From the NCBI GenBank assembly GCA_028678715.1, contig JAJRCY010000028.1, positions 1 through 9,034 of the forward strand: a stretch of 9,034 bases of DNA, in the 5' to 3' direction. The notes below the pieces were generated by a model, which ran no database searches, was not told where the DNA came from, and was given only the letters and a program-made list of their open reading frames with translations. Made by a program: the position numbers and the translations under genes. This DNA comes from Methanomicrobiales archaeon. Lineage in GTDB: Archaea > Halobacteriota > Methanomicrobia > Methanomicrobiales > JACTUA01. Below are positions 1 through 5,672 of this stretch, in pieces; position 1 is the first letter of the stretch; the number at the start of each line of letters is the position of its first letter.

Positions 1-645
1 CATCACCAGGGGCTGCTTCTCGTTCAGCTTCCGGTGGAGCACCCGGGTATGGGCCGGGATCACCACGTACTGCCGGGGGTCCCGGTGGAACTCGCCCTTC
101 CGGTGCCCGGTGCTCACCGGGCCGAGGGCTACATCGGACCGGGAATGGCAGATCCGGGTGGTGGGGCGGAAGAGGACCGGGAGGCCAAGAGATTCAGAGA
201 TAGCGAAGGCGTCGATGAGCATGTCGTGGGCCTCCTGGGCGGAGGCCGGGTCCAGGCAGGGGACCTGTGCGAACTTCGCGTAGCACCGGCTGTCCTGCTC
301 GTTCTGGGAGGAGTGGGCGAAGGGGTCGTCGGCGCTCATGATCACGAAGCCGCCGGTCACCCCCGTGGAGGAGGAGGTCATCAGCGGGTCGGCGGCCACG
401 TTCAGACCCACGTGCTTCATGGTGGCCATCGCACGCTGCCCGCACCAGGCGGCGGCCAGGGCGTTCTCGAAGGCCACCTTCTCGTTCACCGACCATTCCA
501 CGTGCAGCTCCCGCTCCTTCTGGACCCGCAGGATATCGATCACCTCGGACGAGGGGGTGCCGGGATAGCCGGCCACGAGATCCGCTCCTGCCTCCAGGGC
601 AGCGTGGGCGATCGCCTCGTTCCCCAGCATATAACGCCGTTCCAT
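1..645 (-). CDS. iorA: Indolepyruvate:ferredoxin oxidoreductase, alpha subunit (5' part)
   Basis: First 215 residues of the thiamine-diphosphate-dependent alpha subunit of indolepyruvate ferredoxin oxidoreductase, a cytoplasmic enzyme that oxidatively decarboxylates aryl pyruvates to aryl-acetyl-CoA with ferredoxin. In methanogens it is also used in reverse for aromatic amino acid synthesis. The N-terminal pyrimidine-binding domain is clear: YPGTPSSE at residues 27-34, WSVNEKVAFE at 51-60, MKHVGLNVAADP at 76-87 and DDPFAHSSQNEQDSR at 106-120 are hallmark stretches. The ATG at 645 is chosen because AGGGG lies about 8 bases upstream and the family N-terminus aligns there; an in-frame ATG at 630 is a weaker alternative. 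The gene continues past the left edge, so the pyrophosphate-binding domain, the C-terminal ferredoxin-like Fe-S region and any iorB are not visible. Family assignment is confident. Confidence 0.95.
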   Translation of the reverse strand, partial: MERRYMLGNEAIAHAALEAGADLVAGYPGTPSSEVIDILRVQKERELHVEWSVNEKVAFENALAAAWCGQRAMATMKHVGLNVAADPLMTSSSTGVTGGFVIMSADDPFAHSSQNEQDSRCYAKFAQVPCLDPASAQEAHDMLIDAFAISESLGLPVLFRPTTRICHSRSDVALGPVSTGHRKGEFHRDPRQYVVIPAHTRVLHRKLNEKQPLVM

Positions 646-708
646 ACGAAAAGCCCCTGAAATCCCCTTGCCTTCGGGGAACTCTCTTCCTTTGATTCTT
701 CATTCATA

Positions 709-720
709 ATCTATAAAAAC
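709..720 (+). promoter_or_regulatory. TATA-like box for tRNA-Ile, in the iorA/tRNA divergent spacer
   Basis: ATCTATAAAAAC is an archaeal TATA-like element in the only AT-rich patch of the 108-base spacer between iorA and the tRNA. It would start transcription near 740, giving a pre-tRNA leader of about 14 bases that includes a short hairpin (CGGGT 739-743 with ACCCG 748-752). Read on the minus strand the same patch gives TTTTTATAG, which could serve iorA with a leader of about 45 bases. Both readings are inferences from spacing; no start site is known. Confidence 0.5.
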
Positions 721-753
721 TCATGTGCTCTATTATACCGGGTGACCACCCGA

Positions 754-827
754 GGGCCCGTAGCATAGCCTGGTGGTGCACCCGGCTGATAACCGGGAGG
801 TCGTGCGTTCGAACCGCACCGGGCCCA
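754..827 (+). tRNA. tRNA-Ile (anticodon GAT)
   Basis: A complete 74-base tRNA folds by hand. Acceptor stem 754-760 GGGCCCG pairs with 820-826 CGGGCCC. D stem GCAT 763-766 pairs with GTGC, with one T-G wobble. Anticodon stem CCCGG 781-785 pairs with CCGGG 793-797 around loop CTGATAA, anticodon GAT at 788-790. The variable loop is AGGTC. T stem GTGCG 803-807 pairs with CGCAC 815-819 around TTCGAAC. The discriminator is A827 and no CCA is encoded, so it must be added after transcription. There is no intron at the canonical site. Anticodon GAU reads AUC and AUU isoleucine codons. Confidence 0.97.
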
Positions 828-855
828 TATTCTTTGTCCTCTCGGGGTGACAGGA

Positions 856-1311
856 GTGGATCAGAACCAGAAACGGATCCTTGCCGCAGGCTTGCTCGTC
901 TGCGTGGCGGTGGCGATTTTTCAGATATATTTTGCCCTCATCCTCCTCGTGATCCTGATCACCGTCCTGATCAGCCTGCAGATCATGCGGGAGACCCGGG
1001 GCTTTCCGGACATCACCTGCCGGCTCCAGGAGGACGCCAAGGGGATCGCGGTCCGCAACCGGGGTAATGCGAAGGCCGTGGCCATCCACCTGGCGGTCGT
1101 GCCCCTGGACCTGGAATTCGATATCCCCCCCCTGGAACCGGAGGAGACCACCACCCTTGCGGTGCCCCACATGATCAGCGAGGCAAAGGCGGTCATCACC
1201 TTTGAAAATGAGGCGGGGCGGAAGTACTCCCGCACCGTCATGGTCTCGGCAACGGGAGAGGGCGAGGAGGACCTGCTGAAGCCCATGATCCCCCTCTTCG
1301 GCTGGAAGTGA
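856..1311 (+). CDS. Small membrane-anchored protein of unknown function
   Basis: 151 residues, not matched to a named family. Residues about 8-43 are strongly hydrophobic and long enough for two closely spaced membrane helices or one long hairpin (IFQIYFALILLVILITVLIS). The remaining ~105 residues are soluble with alternating hydrophobic strands (about 50-130) and could form a small beta-sandwich. The C-terminus is short and charged. GTG at 856 is chosen because GGGGTGA (844-850) lies 5 bases upstream; an in-frame GTG at 847 would overlap that site. The gene starts 28 bases after the tRNA with no room for a separate well-spaced promoter unless it lies inside the tRNA, so co-transcription with tRNA-Ile is plausible. 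It ends 6 bases before the convergent neighbour. Coding status is well supported; function is unknown. Confidence 0.8.
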   Translation: MDQNQKRILAAGLLVCVAVAIFQIYFALILLVILITVLISLQIMRETRGFPDITCRLQEDAKGIAVRNRGNAKAVAIHLAVVPLDLEFDIPPLEPEETTTLAVPHMISEAKAVITFENEAGRKYSRTVMVSATGEGEEDLLKPMIPLFGWK

Positions 1312-1317
1312 GGGTAC

Positions 1318-1839
1318 TCACACCGCGATATAGTCCAGCACCCGGCCAAGGGCCTCGACGAGGTCCTGCTGGTCCTTCAGGTAATCCTTCATGGCCCGGT
1401 ACAGCATGAACATGATCTCCAGGCCGTAGATGTCCAGCACCTGGTCGGCCGTGAGGGGATTTAAGTACGAGTCCAGCAGGAACCCATTGGAGCTGTACAT
1501 GATCTCGTAGAACTTCCCCTCATCGGAGAGCACGCAGAACTGATCCGTCACCTTCTTGCTGGCATCGTCGGGACGGTAGGGGGCCGGCTCGGTCTTGCCC
1601 AGGATAATCATCTTCCGGGGATAGTACTGGGCATCGTACGGCTCCCCCTTGCTGTCCAGCTTGGCCCGGTCCACCATGGTCATACCGATCCGCTGAATCA
1701 CCGGAACCGTGGTCTTCCCCATCTTTGCGAGGAGCGGTGCCGCCTTCCCCTTCACCTCTGCCGAGAGCGGGGTGCTCTTCCGGTTCATCTCCTCCACCAT
1801 CTCCAGGAGTTGATCAAATCCCTTCTCGATAATGTCCAT
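1318..1839 (-). CDS. Conserved-looking soluble protein of unknown function
   Basis: 173 residues, family not recognised. The N-terminal ~35 residues are acidic and amphipathic helical (DIIEKGFDQLLEMVEEMNRK). The middle contains VPVIQRIGMTMVDRAKLDSKG and YYPRKMIILGKTEPAPYRP, which look like a beta-rich core. The C-terminal ~45 residues are helical (VLDIYGLEIMFMLYRAMKDY). There is no signal peptide, membrane segment, cysteine cluster or nucleotide-binding motif. ATG 1839 is preferred because GGGGGAG precedes it by about 6 bases; an in-frame ATG at 1860 has its purine run directly against the start codon. The gene is divergent from the DtxR-type regulator across a 123-base spacer and its TATA-like box overlaps the shared inverted repeat, so it may belong to the same regulon. 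That is inference. Confidence 0.8.
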   Translation of the reverse strand: MDIIEKGFDQLLEMVEEMNRKSTPLSAEVKGKAAPLLAKMGKTTVPVIQRIGMTMVDRAKLDSKGEPYDAQYYPRKMIILGKTEPAPYRPDDASKKVTDQFCVLSDEGKFYEIMYSSNGFLLDSYLNPLTADQVLDIYGLEIMFMLYRAMKDYLKDQQDLVEALGRVLDYIAV

Positions 1840-1905
1840 GGGCCACTCCCCCGGTACCATCCACCCCGGCCCATGAATACCTATCGTTCCCCGTGGCCAG
1901 GCCTG

Positions 1906-1914
1906 TATTAAAAA
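1906..1914 (-). promoter_or_regulatory. TATA-like box for the 1839 minus-strand gene
   Basis: On the minus strand TTTTTAATA forms an archaeal TATA-like element. Transcription would begin near 1885, leaving a leader of about 45 bases before ATG 1839. It overlaps the left arm of the inverted repeat at 1911-1935. Supported by composition and spacing only. Confidence 0.5.
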
Positions 1915-1935
1915 GTTGGATGGAGGGCAACTTTT
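1911..1935. promoter_or_regulatory. Inverted repeat, candidate operator of the DtxR-type regulator
   Basis: AAAAGTTG (1911-1918) and CAACTTTT (1928-1935) are perfect inverted copies separated by 9 bases. The repeat lies midway between two divergent genes, one of which encodes a DtxR-family regulator, and each arm runs into the outward-facing TATA-like box. A dimeric winged-helix repressor bound here would cover both promoters. The repeat could instead simply reflect symmetrical promoter elements, so operator function is inferred. Confidence 0.5.
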
Positions 1936-1938
1936 ATG
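1931..1938 (+). promoter_or_regulatory. TATA-like box for the dtxR-cbiQOM operon
   Basis: CTTTTATG lies about 29 bases before ATG 1963. At normal archaeal spacing, transcription would start at about 1957-1961, giving an almost leaderless mRNA. This agrees with the lack of a well-placed ribosome binding site before 1963: the nearest G-run, 1944-1948, is about 14 bases away. The next in-frame codon group upstream is a stop (TGA 1951), so the start cannot move far upstream. Confidence 0.45.
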
Positions 1939-1962
1939 GGGTTGGGGGCATGATACCCCTGC

Positions 1963-2394
1963 ATGCAGGAGATCCACGGGCTGGAGCTCCCGCCACGGAA
2001 GACCCGGTACCTGGTCTTCCTCTACCGGAAGGGCGGCTGTGCGAAGGTGGGGGAGCTGTCGGAGGAGTTCCGGGTGGACCCCTCCACCGTCACCAAGTCC
2101 ATCGCCGATCTCACCACCCGGGGCTACCTCTCCCACCGCCCCTACGGGGGGGTGGAGCTGACGGAGGAGGGGACACGGTATGCCCGGTTCCTGCTCCGCC
2201 GGCACCGGATCCTGGGGCTGCTCCTTTCCCACTTCGGTTTTCCCCCGGAGGATGCGTGCCGCGAGGCTTCACGTTTCGAGAGCTATGTCTCCCGGGTCGC
2301 GGTGGACCGGATCTGTGCCTCCATGGGCCACCCGGTGATGGGCGTGTGCGGCGAGATCTCCCGTGACAGCGACTGCTGTCCGGAGCATGAATGA
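1963..2394 (+). CDS. DtxR/MntR-family metal-responsive transcriptional regulator
   Basis: 143 residues, the size of short DtxR-family repressors that lack the SH3-like domain. Residues 27-58 form the winged helix-turn-helix (VGELSEEFRVDPSTVTKSI, then LTTRGYLSH and the wing VELTEEG). Residues 75-125 match the helical dimerisation and metal domain, including RRHRILGLLL and the segment ending in MGHP. By hand alignment to DtxR, the metal-ligand equivalents are H81 kept, Cys102 replaced by S103, Glu105 kept as E106 and His106 replaced by S107. The C-terminal tail adds C129, C138, C139 and H142, so metal sensing may be rebuilt around the tail. It heads the ECF importer operon, and its stop overlaps a mini-ORF leading to cbiQ, so control of this importer and autoregulation are likely. 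The metal sensed is unknown. Confidence 0.85.
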   Translation: MQEIHGLELPPRKTRYLVFLYRKGGCAKVGELSEEFRVDPSTVTKSIADLTTRGYLSHRPYGGVELTEEGTRYARFLLRRHRILGLLLSHFGFPPEDACREASRFESYVSRVAVDRICASMGHPVMGVCGEISRDSDCCPEHE

Positions 2395-2453
2395 CAGCAG
2401 AGGACGTGGCGGACAGGGGTATACCCCCCGTTGACCGCGGGGGAACTCCATGA
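2391..2453 (+). CDS. 20-codon mini-ORF coupling dtxR-type gene to cbiQ (tentative)
   Basis: ATG 2391 overlaps the regulator's stop codon (ATGA) and the mini-ORF's own TGA (2451-2453) overlaps the cbiQ start (ATGA). It encodes MTAEDVADRGIPPVDRGGTP. A ribosome ending on the regulator could thus re-initiate twice and reach cbiQ. The double ATGA arrangement is directly visible; whether the peptide is made or matters is unknown, and chance is possible in a 59-base gap. Confidence 0.25.
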   Translation: MTAEDVADRGIPPVDRGGTP

Positions 2454-3268
2454 CCAGGGGATGGACGGGCAGCCACCTGCCGGACCCGGACCTGATCACC
2501 TGGTACGGGGAGAACGGCAGGTCGTTCCTGTCCCTGCTCTCGCCATGGACCAGGGTGACCCTGCTGATCGGTGTCGTGGTTCTCGTCACGGTCATCCCTT
2601 CTTCCCTTCTCCTGGCAGTCCTGTACCTGGTCATCCTCCTCTTTACCCGGGCGGCAGGTCTTCCGGCCAGGCAGATCCTCTCCTGGTCCGTGATCCCCGC
2701 CCTCGCGGTCCTCTCGCTCGTCCTGCTTCTCATATGGGGAGAACCCGGTACCCCGCTTCTGGCGGTGCCTCTCGGTGGCATGACCCTCAGGCTCACTGAC
2801 CGGGGTCTGCTGCTCGCCATCACGCTTCTCCTCCGTGCGCTCATCTCCTTCACCGCCTCCCTGCTCTTTCTTGCGACCACCCGCTCCACCCACCTCGCCG
2901 CGGTCGTCTCCCGCATCTTCCCCTATCCTGCCGACCAGATCCTCCTCCTCGCCTACCGGTTCCTCTTCGTGACGCTCTCCATGGTCCGTTCCCTGCTGAA
3001 GTCCCTGTGGTCCCGGGGGGGGAGCCTGCTCTCGAGCGCGGGGAGGCAGAGCAGGGTCTTTGCCGACGCCGGGGCGCTGGTCTTCCTCCGCTCCTATGAC
3101 CGGGCCGAACGGATCGGCAAGGCCATGGAGAGCAGGGGATACAACGGAATGTACCGGGTGCGTACGGAACTGCCCCCGCCGGGCATGCGCGACGCCCTTG
3201 TCCTGCTCGGTGCAGGGGGGTTCGGGGTCCTGCTCCTGGCAGCCACCATCACGGGGGCGGTTCCATGA
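2450..3268 (+). CDS. cbiQ: ECF transporter transmembrane (T) component, CbiQ/EcfT family
   Basis: 272-residue integral membrane scaffold of an energy-coupling-factor importer; it links the substrate-binding CbiM to the ATPase. Hydrophobic segments lie at about 35-66 (likely two helices), 77-97, 117-142, 163-180 (coupling-helix region) and 246-270. The diagnostic cytoplasmic coupling motif is present near the C-terminus: DRAERIGKAMESRGY, residues 217-231, matching the family's Ala-x-x-x-Arg-Gly signature. Length and layout fit CbiQ. The start is supported by a GGGGG run about 6 bases upstream and by the ATGA overlap with the preceding mini-ORF. The stop overlaps the cbiO start, so translation is coupled. 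Synteny with cbiO and cbiM indicates cobalt or nickel uptake. Confidence 0.9.
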   Translation: MTRGWTGSHLPDPDLITWYGENGRSFLSLLSPWTRVTLLIGVVVLVTVIPSSLLLAVLYLVILLFTRAAGLPARQILSWSVIPALAVLSLVLLLIWGEPGTPLLAVPLGGMTLRLTDRGLLLAITLLLRALISFTASLLFLATTRSTHLAAVVSRIFPYPADQILLLAYRFLFVTLSMVRSLLKSLWSRGGSLLSSAGRQSRVFADAGALVFLRSYDRAERIGKAMESRGYNGMYRVRTELPPPGMRDALVLLGAGGFGVLLLAATITGAVP

Positions 3269-4191
3269 ACGACAGGGAACACGCTGCCGGGGAGATCCTG
3301 CCGCCCTGCGCCCCGCCACGGCCGGAGCAGCGGGAACTGCTCCACGTGGACTGCGCGAGCCACGTGTACCCTGACGGCACGCAGGGCATCCACGGCATGT
3401 GTTTCCGGGTCTATGAAGGGGAGATCGTGGCGCTCTGCGGTCCGAACGGCGCCGGGAAATCGACCCTCATCGAACACTTAAACGGCCTCCTGCAGCCATC
3501 CTCCGGGCGGGTCACCGTGCTGGGGAAGGATGCCGGTACCGGCGGGGAGCAGGAGCTCTGGCGGCTGGTGGGAGTGGTCTTCCAGCGATCCGATGACCAG
3601 CTCTTTGCCCCCACGGTCCTAGACGACGTCATGTTCGGGCCGGTGAACCTGGGCCTCGCCCCGGAACAGGCGGCCGCGATAGCCCGGAAAGCCCTGGCAG
3701 CGGTCGGTGCAGGGGACCTGGAGGGGAAGATGCCGGCCTACCTGAGCGGAGGTCAGAAACGGCTCGTGGCGATTGCCGGGATCCTGGCCATGAACCCCCG
3801 GATCATCGCATTCGATGAGCCCACGTCAGACCTGGACCCTGTCCACTGCGCGATCATCGAGCAGATCATCCGAGATCTGCGGGATCGGAGGGGGATCAGC
3901 GTCGTGATCGCCACCCACGACCTGGATCTGGCGGCACGCCTTGCCGACCGGGTCTGCCTGGTGAAGAACGGCTCCATCACCGCGGAGGGCGATCCGAGAG
4001 CTATCTTCTACAATGCACCGCTCCTCCGTGACGCAGGGCTCCTGGAGCCCTCCTTCGTCGGGTTCTACCGGGATCTCTGCAGGGCGCGGGGGATCGACCC
4101 TGCAGACCGGCCGCTCACGCGGGAGGAGGTGGCCCAGTCGTGCCAGTGCATGACGGCGGGGGAAGATCCCGCTAGGAAAAAGTTGGAGTGA
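3265..4191 (+). CDS. cbiO: ECF transporter ATP-binding protein, CbiO family
   Basis: 308-residue cytoplasmic ABC ATPase powering the metal importer. All catalytic motifs are intact: Walker A GPNGAGKST 59-67, Q-loop Q107 in VFQRSDDQLF (the FQ-x-DDQLF pattern is typical of ECF ATPases), signature LSGGQKR 160-166, Walker B IIAFDEP 180-186 with Glu185, D-loop SDLD and switch His218 in ATHD. An N-terminal proline-rich extension of about 24 residues precedes the ABC domain, and about 60 residues follow the last conserved strand, making it somewhat longer than usual. The start ATG overlaps the cbiQ stop (ATGA). Only one ATPase gene is present, so it probably acts as a homodimer, as in Co/Ni ECF systems. 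Confidence 0.93.
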   Translation: MNDREHAAGEILPPCAPPRPEQRELLHVDCASHVYPDGTQGIHGMCFRVYEGEIVALCGPNGAGKSTLIEHLNGLLQPSSGRVTVLGKDAGTGGEQELWRLVGVVFQRSDDQLFAPTVLDDVMFGPVNLGLAPEQAAAIARKALAAVGAGDLEGKMPAYLSGGQKRLVAIAGILAMNPRIIAFDEPTSDLDPVHCAIIEQIIRDLRDRRGISVVIATHDLDLAARLADRVCLVKNGSITAEGDPRAIFYNAPLLRDAGLLEPSFVGFYRDLCRARGIDPADRPLTREEVAQSCQCMTAGEDPARKKLE

Positions 4192-4198
4192 GGCCAAA

Positions 4199-4264
4199 AT
4201 GTCGTGCAGATGTCACGGGGTGATCCGCCCGGGGATTTCCCGGGAGGACCGGCGGAGGGTGTGA
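4199..4264 (+). CDS. 21-codon Cys/His/Arg-rich mini-ORF between cbiO and cbiM (tentative)
   Basis: ATG 4199 follows a good ribosome site (GGAGTGAGG, 4185-4193) and opens MSCRCHGVIRPGISREDRRRV, ending in TGA 4262-4264, three bases before cbiM. The C-x-C-H cluster at residues 3-6 could bind a metal, and a hairpin (4228-4244) lies inside the ORF. A short translated leader affecting cbiM is conceivable, but the ORF is small enough to be chance. Confidence 0.2.
   Translation: MSCRCHGVIRPGISREDRRRV
4228..4244 (+). promoter_or_regulatory. GC hairpin in the cbiO-cbiM spacer
   Basis: CCCGGG (4228-4233) pairs perfectly with CCCGGG (4239-4244) across loop GATTT. It is not followed by a T-run, so it is not an obvious terminator. 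It sits just before the strong GGAGG (4254-4258) ribosome site of cbiM and could stabilise or process the polycistronic RNA. The structure is seen; the role is inferred. Confidence 0.4.
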
Positions 4265-4267
4265 GCC

Positions 4268-4918
4268 ATGGCCCATATCCATCTTCAGGACGGGGCGTTC
4301 TCCCTCCCCTTCACGCTGCTCTGGTGGGCGGTGGCCCTGATCCTGCTCGGCGCCTGCCTCTACCGTCTCAGGACGGCAGGCCGGCTTTCGGGCAGGCAGA
4401 TCACCACGGCGGCCCTCTGCACCGCCGCGGCATTCGCCGTCTTCCAGGTCAGCCTGCCCCTCTTTGGCGGGATCCACCTGACCCTGACCCCGCTCGTGGG
4501 GATTCTGGCGGGACCGGTCACCGGGTGCGTGATCGTTTTCCTCGTGAACATCCTCTCCGCGGCCACCGGCCACGGCGGCTGGGGGCTGGTCGGGGCCAAC
4601 ACGCTCGTGAGTCTCGCCGAGGTGACCGTGGCAGCCCTGCTCTTCGCCGGGCTGCGCCGCATGGACGCAACACCGGGGGTGCGGGCAGGGATCGCGACGC
4701 TCGTTGCTCTCGCCGCAGGCAACGCCGCGATGATCGGGATCATCCTGGTCTCCGGCATCCAGGGGGTCACGCAGACGGCCTTCTCGCTGCTGGCCGGGCT
4801 CTCCCTCATCGCCTTGGTGAACATGGGTGCGGCAGTGATCGAATCCCTGGTCACCGCCCTGATGATCTCGTACATCGCCCGGGTAGGACCCGTGCTCCTC
4901 GGGGAGAAGGAACCATGA
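4268..4918 (+). CDS. cbiM: ECF transporter substrate-binding/permease component, CbiM/NikM family
   Basis: 216-residue membrane S-component for divalent cobalt or nickel. The start is fixed by GGAGG 9 bases upstream. The N-terminus MAHIHLQDG corresponds to the family's MHI-x-(D/E)G metal-binding N-terminus but with Ala inserted after Met. Hydrophobic helices lie at about 13-34, 46-66, 72-97, 105-130, 139-162 and 170-205. His70 in FGGIHLTLTP matches the conserved histidine that completes the metal site in NikM, and GHGGWGLVGANTLV (101-114) matches the conserved HGG...GAN loop. Metal choice cannot be read from sequence. No separate CbiN/NikN gene is evident; only a 43-codon ORF overlaps the stop. 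Together with cbiQ and cbiO it forms a complete minimal importer. Confidence 0.9.
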   Translation: MAHIHLQDGAFSLPFTLLWWAVALILLGACLYRLRTAGRLSGRQITTAALCTAAAFAVFQVSLPLFGGIHLTLTPLVGILAGPVTGCVIVFLVNILSAATGHGGWGLVGANTLVSLAEVTVAALLFAGLRRMDATPGVRAGIATLVALAAGNAAMIGIILVSGIQGVTQTAFSLLAGLSLIALVNMGAAVIESLVTALMISYIARVGPVLLGEKEP

Positions 4919-5046
4919 ACAGCGGCTGCAGGATCACCGCAGGGCCGCTGTGCTTCCTCCTTCCCCTGTCCCTCAGGAGACGCGGTACCCTTTCTGCTCC
5001 AGGAACCGCTGCAACTGCTCTTCTGCATCGGGCGATGTCAGGGTGA
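4915..5046 (+). pseudogene. 43-codon ORF coupled to cbiM; possible gene remnant
   Basis: ATG 4915 overlaps the cbiM stop (ATGA) and is preceded by GGGGAGAAGG, so it would be translated if cbiM is. The product begins MNSGCRITAGPLCFLLPLS, a short basic-then-hydrophobic stretch resembling a weak signal peptide, then becomes featureless and Arg/Ala-rich. Its last 74 bases overlap the convergent YkgJ-type gene. Co/Ni ECF operons often carry a small fourth component (CbiN, NikN or NikK/NikL) in such a position, so this may be the 5' end of one truncated by the neighbouring gene. I see no sequence match to any of them; chance is an open alternative. Confidence 0.25.
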
Positions 5047-5443
5047 CGGCCCGCACCGCCTCATCCCATGCAGCCCGGAGCCCCGGGTCATCCGAAAAGA
5101 GACCGAAGGTGCCGTGCACCTTCCCGATCTCCTTTCCCTCCTGGCGGGAGATCCGCAGGATCACGCACCGGTAGGCCCTGCACTGCACCGGGCGGGTATC
5201 ATGGATGGTGCAGACGATCTGGGGCCCGGCCGGCCGGAGGAAGGGGCAGGCACGGGGGTGCGCCTCCGGGAAACTCCGGTCCCGGAAGAGATCCCGCTTG
5301 TCCTCGTCGATACGGGCCGTGAATTCGGTCCCGGTTGAGACCGCGCAGCAGGCAAACTCGAACGGGGCAGCCTCCCGCTCGATCACCAGGTAGTCACCCA
5401 GATACCTGCAGCAGCTCCCGCACCGGGCGCAGGTGAATGCCAT
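4973..5443 (-). CDS. YkgJ-type cysteine-cluster (putative Zn/Fe-chelating) protein
   Basis: 156 residues. The N-terminus carries the cluster C-x2-C-G-x-CC (Cys5, Cys8, Cys11, Cys12), followed by paired C32-C33, ACPFL (Cys66), VCTIHDTRPVQCR (Cys78, Cys88) and Cys93. This is the signature of the YkgJ/UPF0153 family, thought to bind zinc or an iron-sulfur cluster; no reaction is established for the family. The protein is soluble, with an acidic helical C-terminus. ATG 5443 is chosen because the family begins just before the first CxxC; an in-frame GTG at 5470 with GGAAGG 5 bases upstream would add nine residues and is a real alternative. The gene converges on the metal importer and its end overlaps the 43-codon ORF behind cbiM. 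A metal link by context is only suggestive. Confidence 0.88.
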   Translation of the reverse strand: MAFTCARCGSCCRYLGDYLVIEREAAPFEFACCAVSTGTEFTARIDEDKRDLFRDRSFPEAHPRACPFLRPAGPQIVCTIHDTRPVQCRAYRCVILRISRQEGKEIGKVHGTFGLFSDDPGLRAAWDEAVRAVTLTSPDAEEQLQRFLEQKGYRVS

Positions 5444-5576
5444 CCAGTACTCACTGCTCTTTCCTCTCACTTGTGCCTTCCGACGTTAGTTTTCCCCTGC
5501 CGCGCTCCTTCGGTTGTCTTGTCCGAATGTTCCGCGGAATGCGAGATTGAGTGATTCTTACTGCTGGTACGCTCTC

Positions 5577-5591
5577 GGGGGCTCCGCCCCC
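5577..5591. other. Hairpin with six GC pairs
   Basis: GGGGGC (5577-5582) pairs with GCCCCC (5586-5591) around loop TCC. It is the first of the hairpin series in the divergent spacer. Confidence 0.6.
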
Positions 5592-5672
5592 ACCGCGTAG
5601 GCACCCCCCGCGGTTTTCCGGGGACATGAGGTTCACCCGGTACCGCTGACCGAAGGACCGACTATCCTCATC

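Noticed and set aside
1318..2232. Longer version (304 codons) of the minus-strand 1839 gene
   Set aside because: The extension would cross the divergent promoter and the start of the regulator, and its sequence is Pro/Gly/Gln-rich antisense of the regulator; ATG 1839 has a clear ribosome site.
2111..3319. 402-codon minus-strand open frame opposite the regulator and cbiQ
   Set aside because: It is antisense to two confidently assigned genes; the product is Gly/Arg/Pro/Glu-rich without motifs, as expected from high-GC antisense frames.
2395..4267. Cobalamin riboswitch or NikR site controlling the metal importer
   Set aside because: No B12-box-like sequence and no riboswitch-scale leader occur before the operon, and no NikR-type palindrome was seen; the only symmetrical element is the repeat at 1911-1935.
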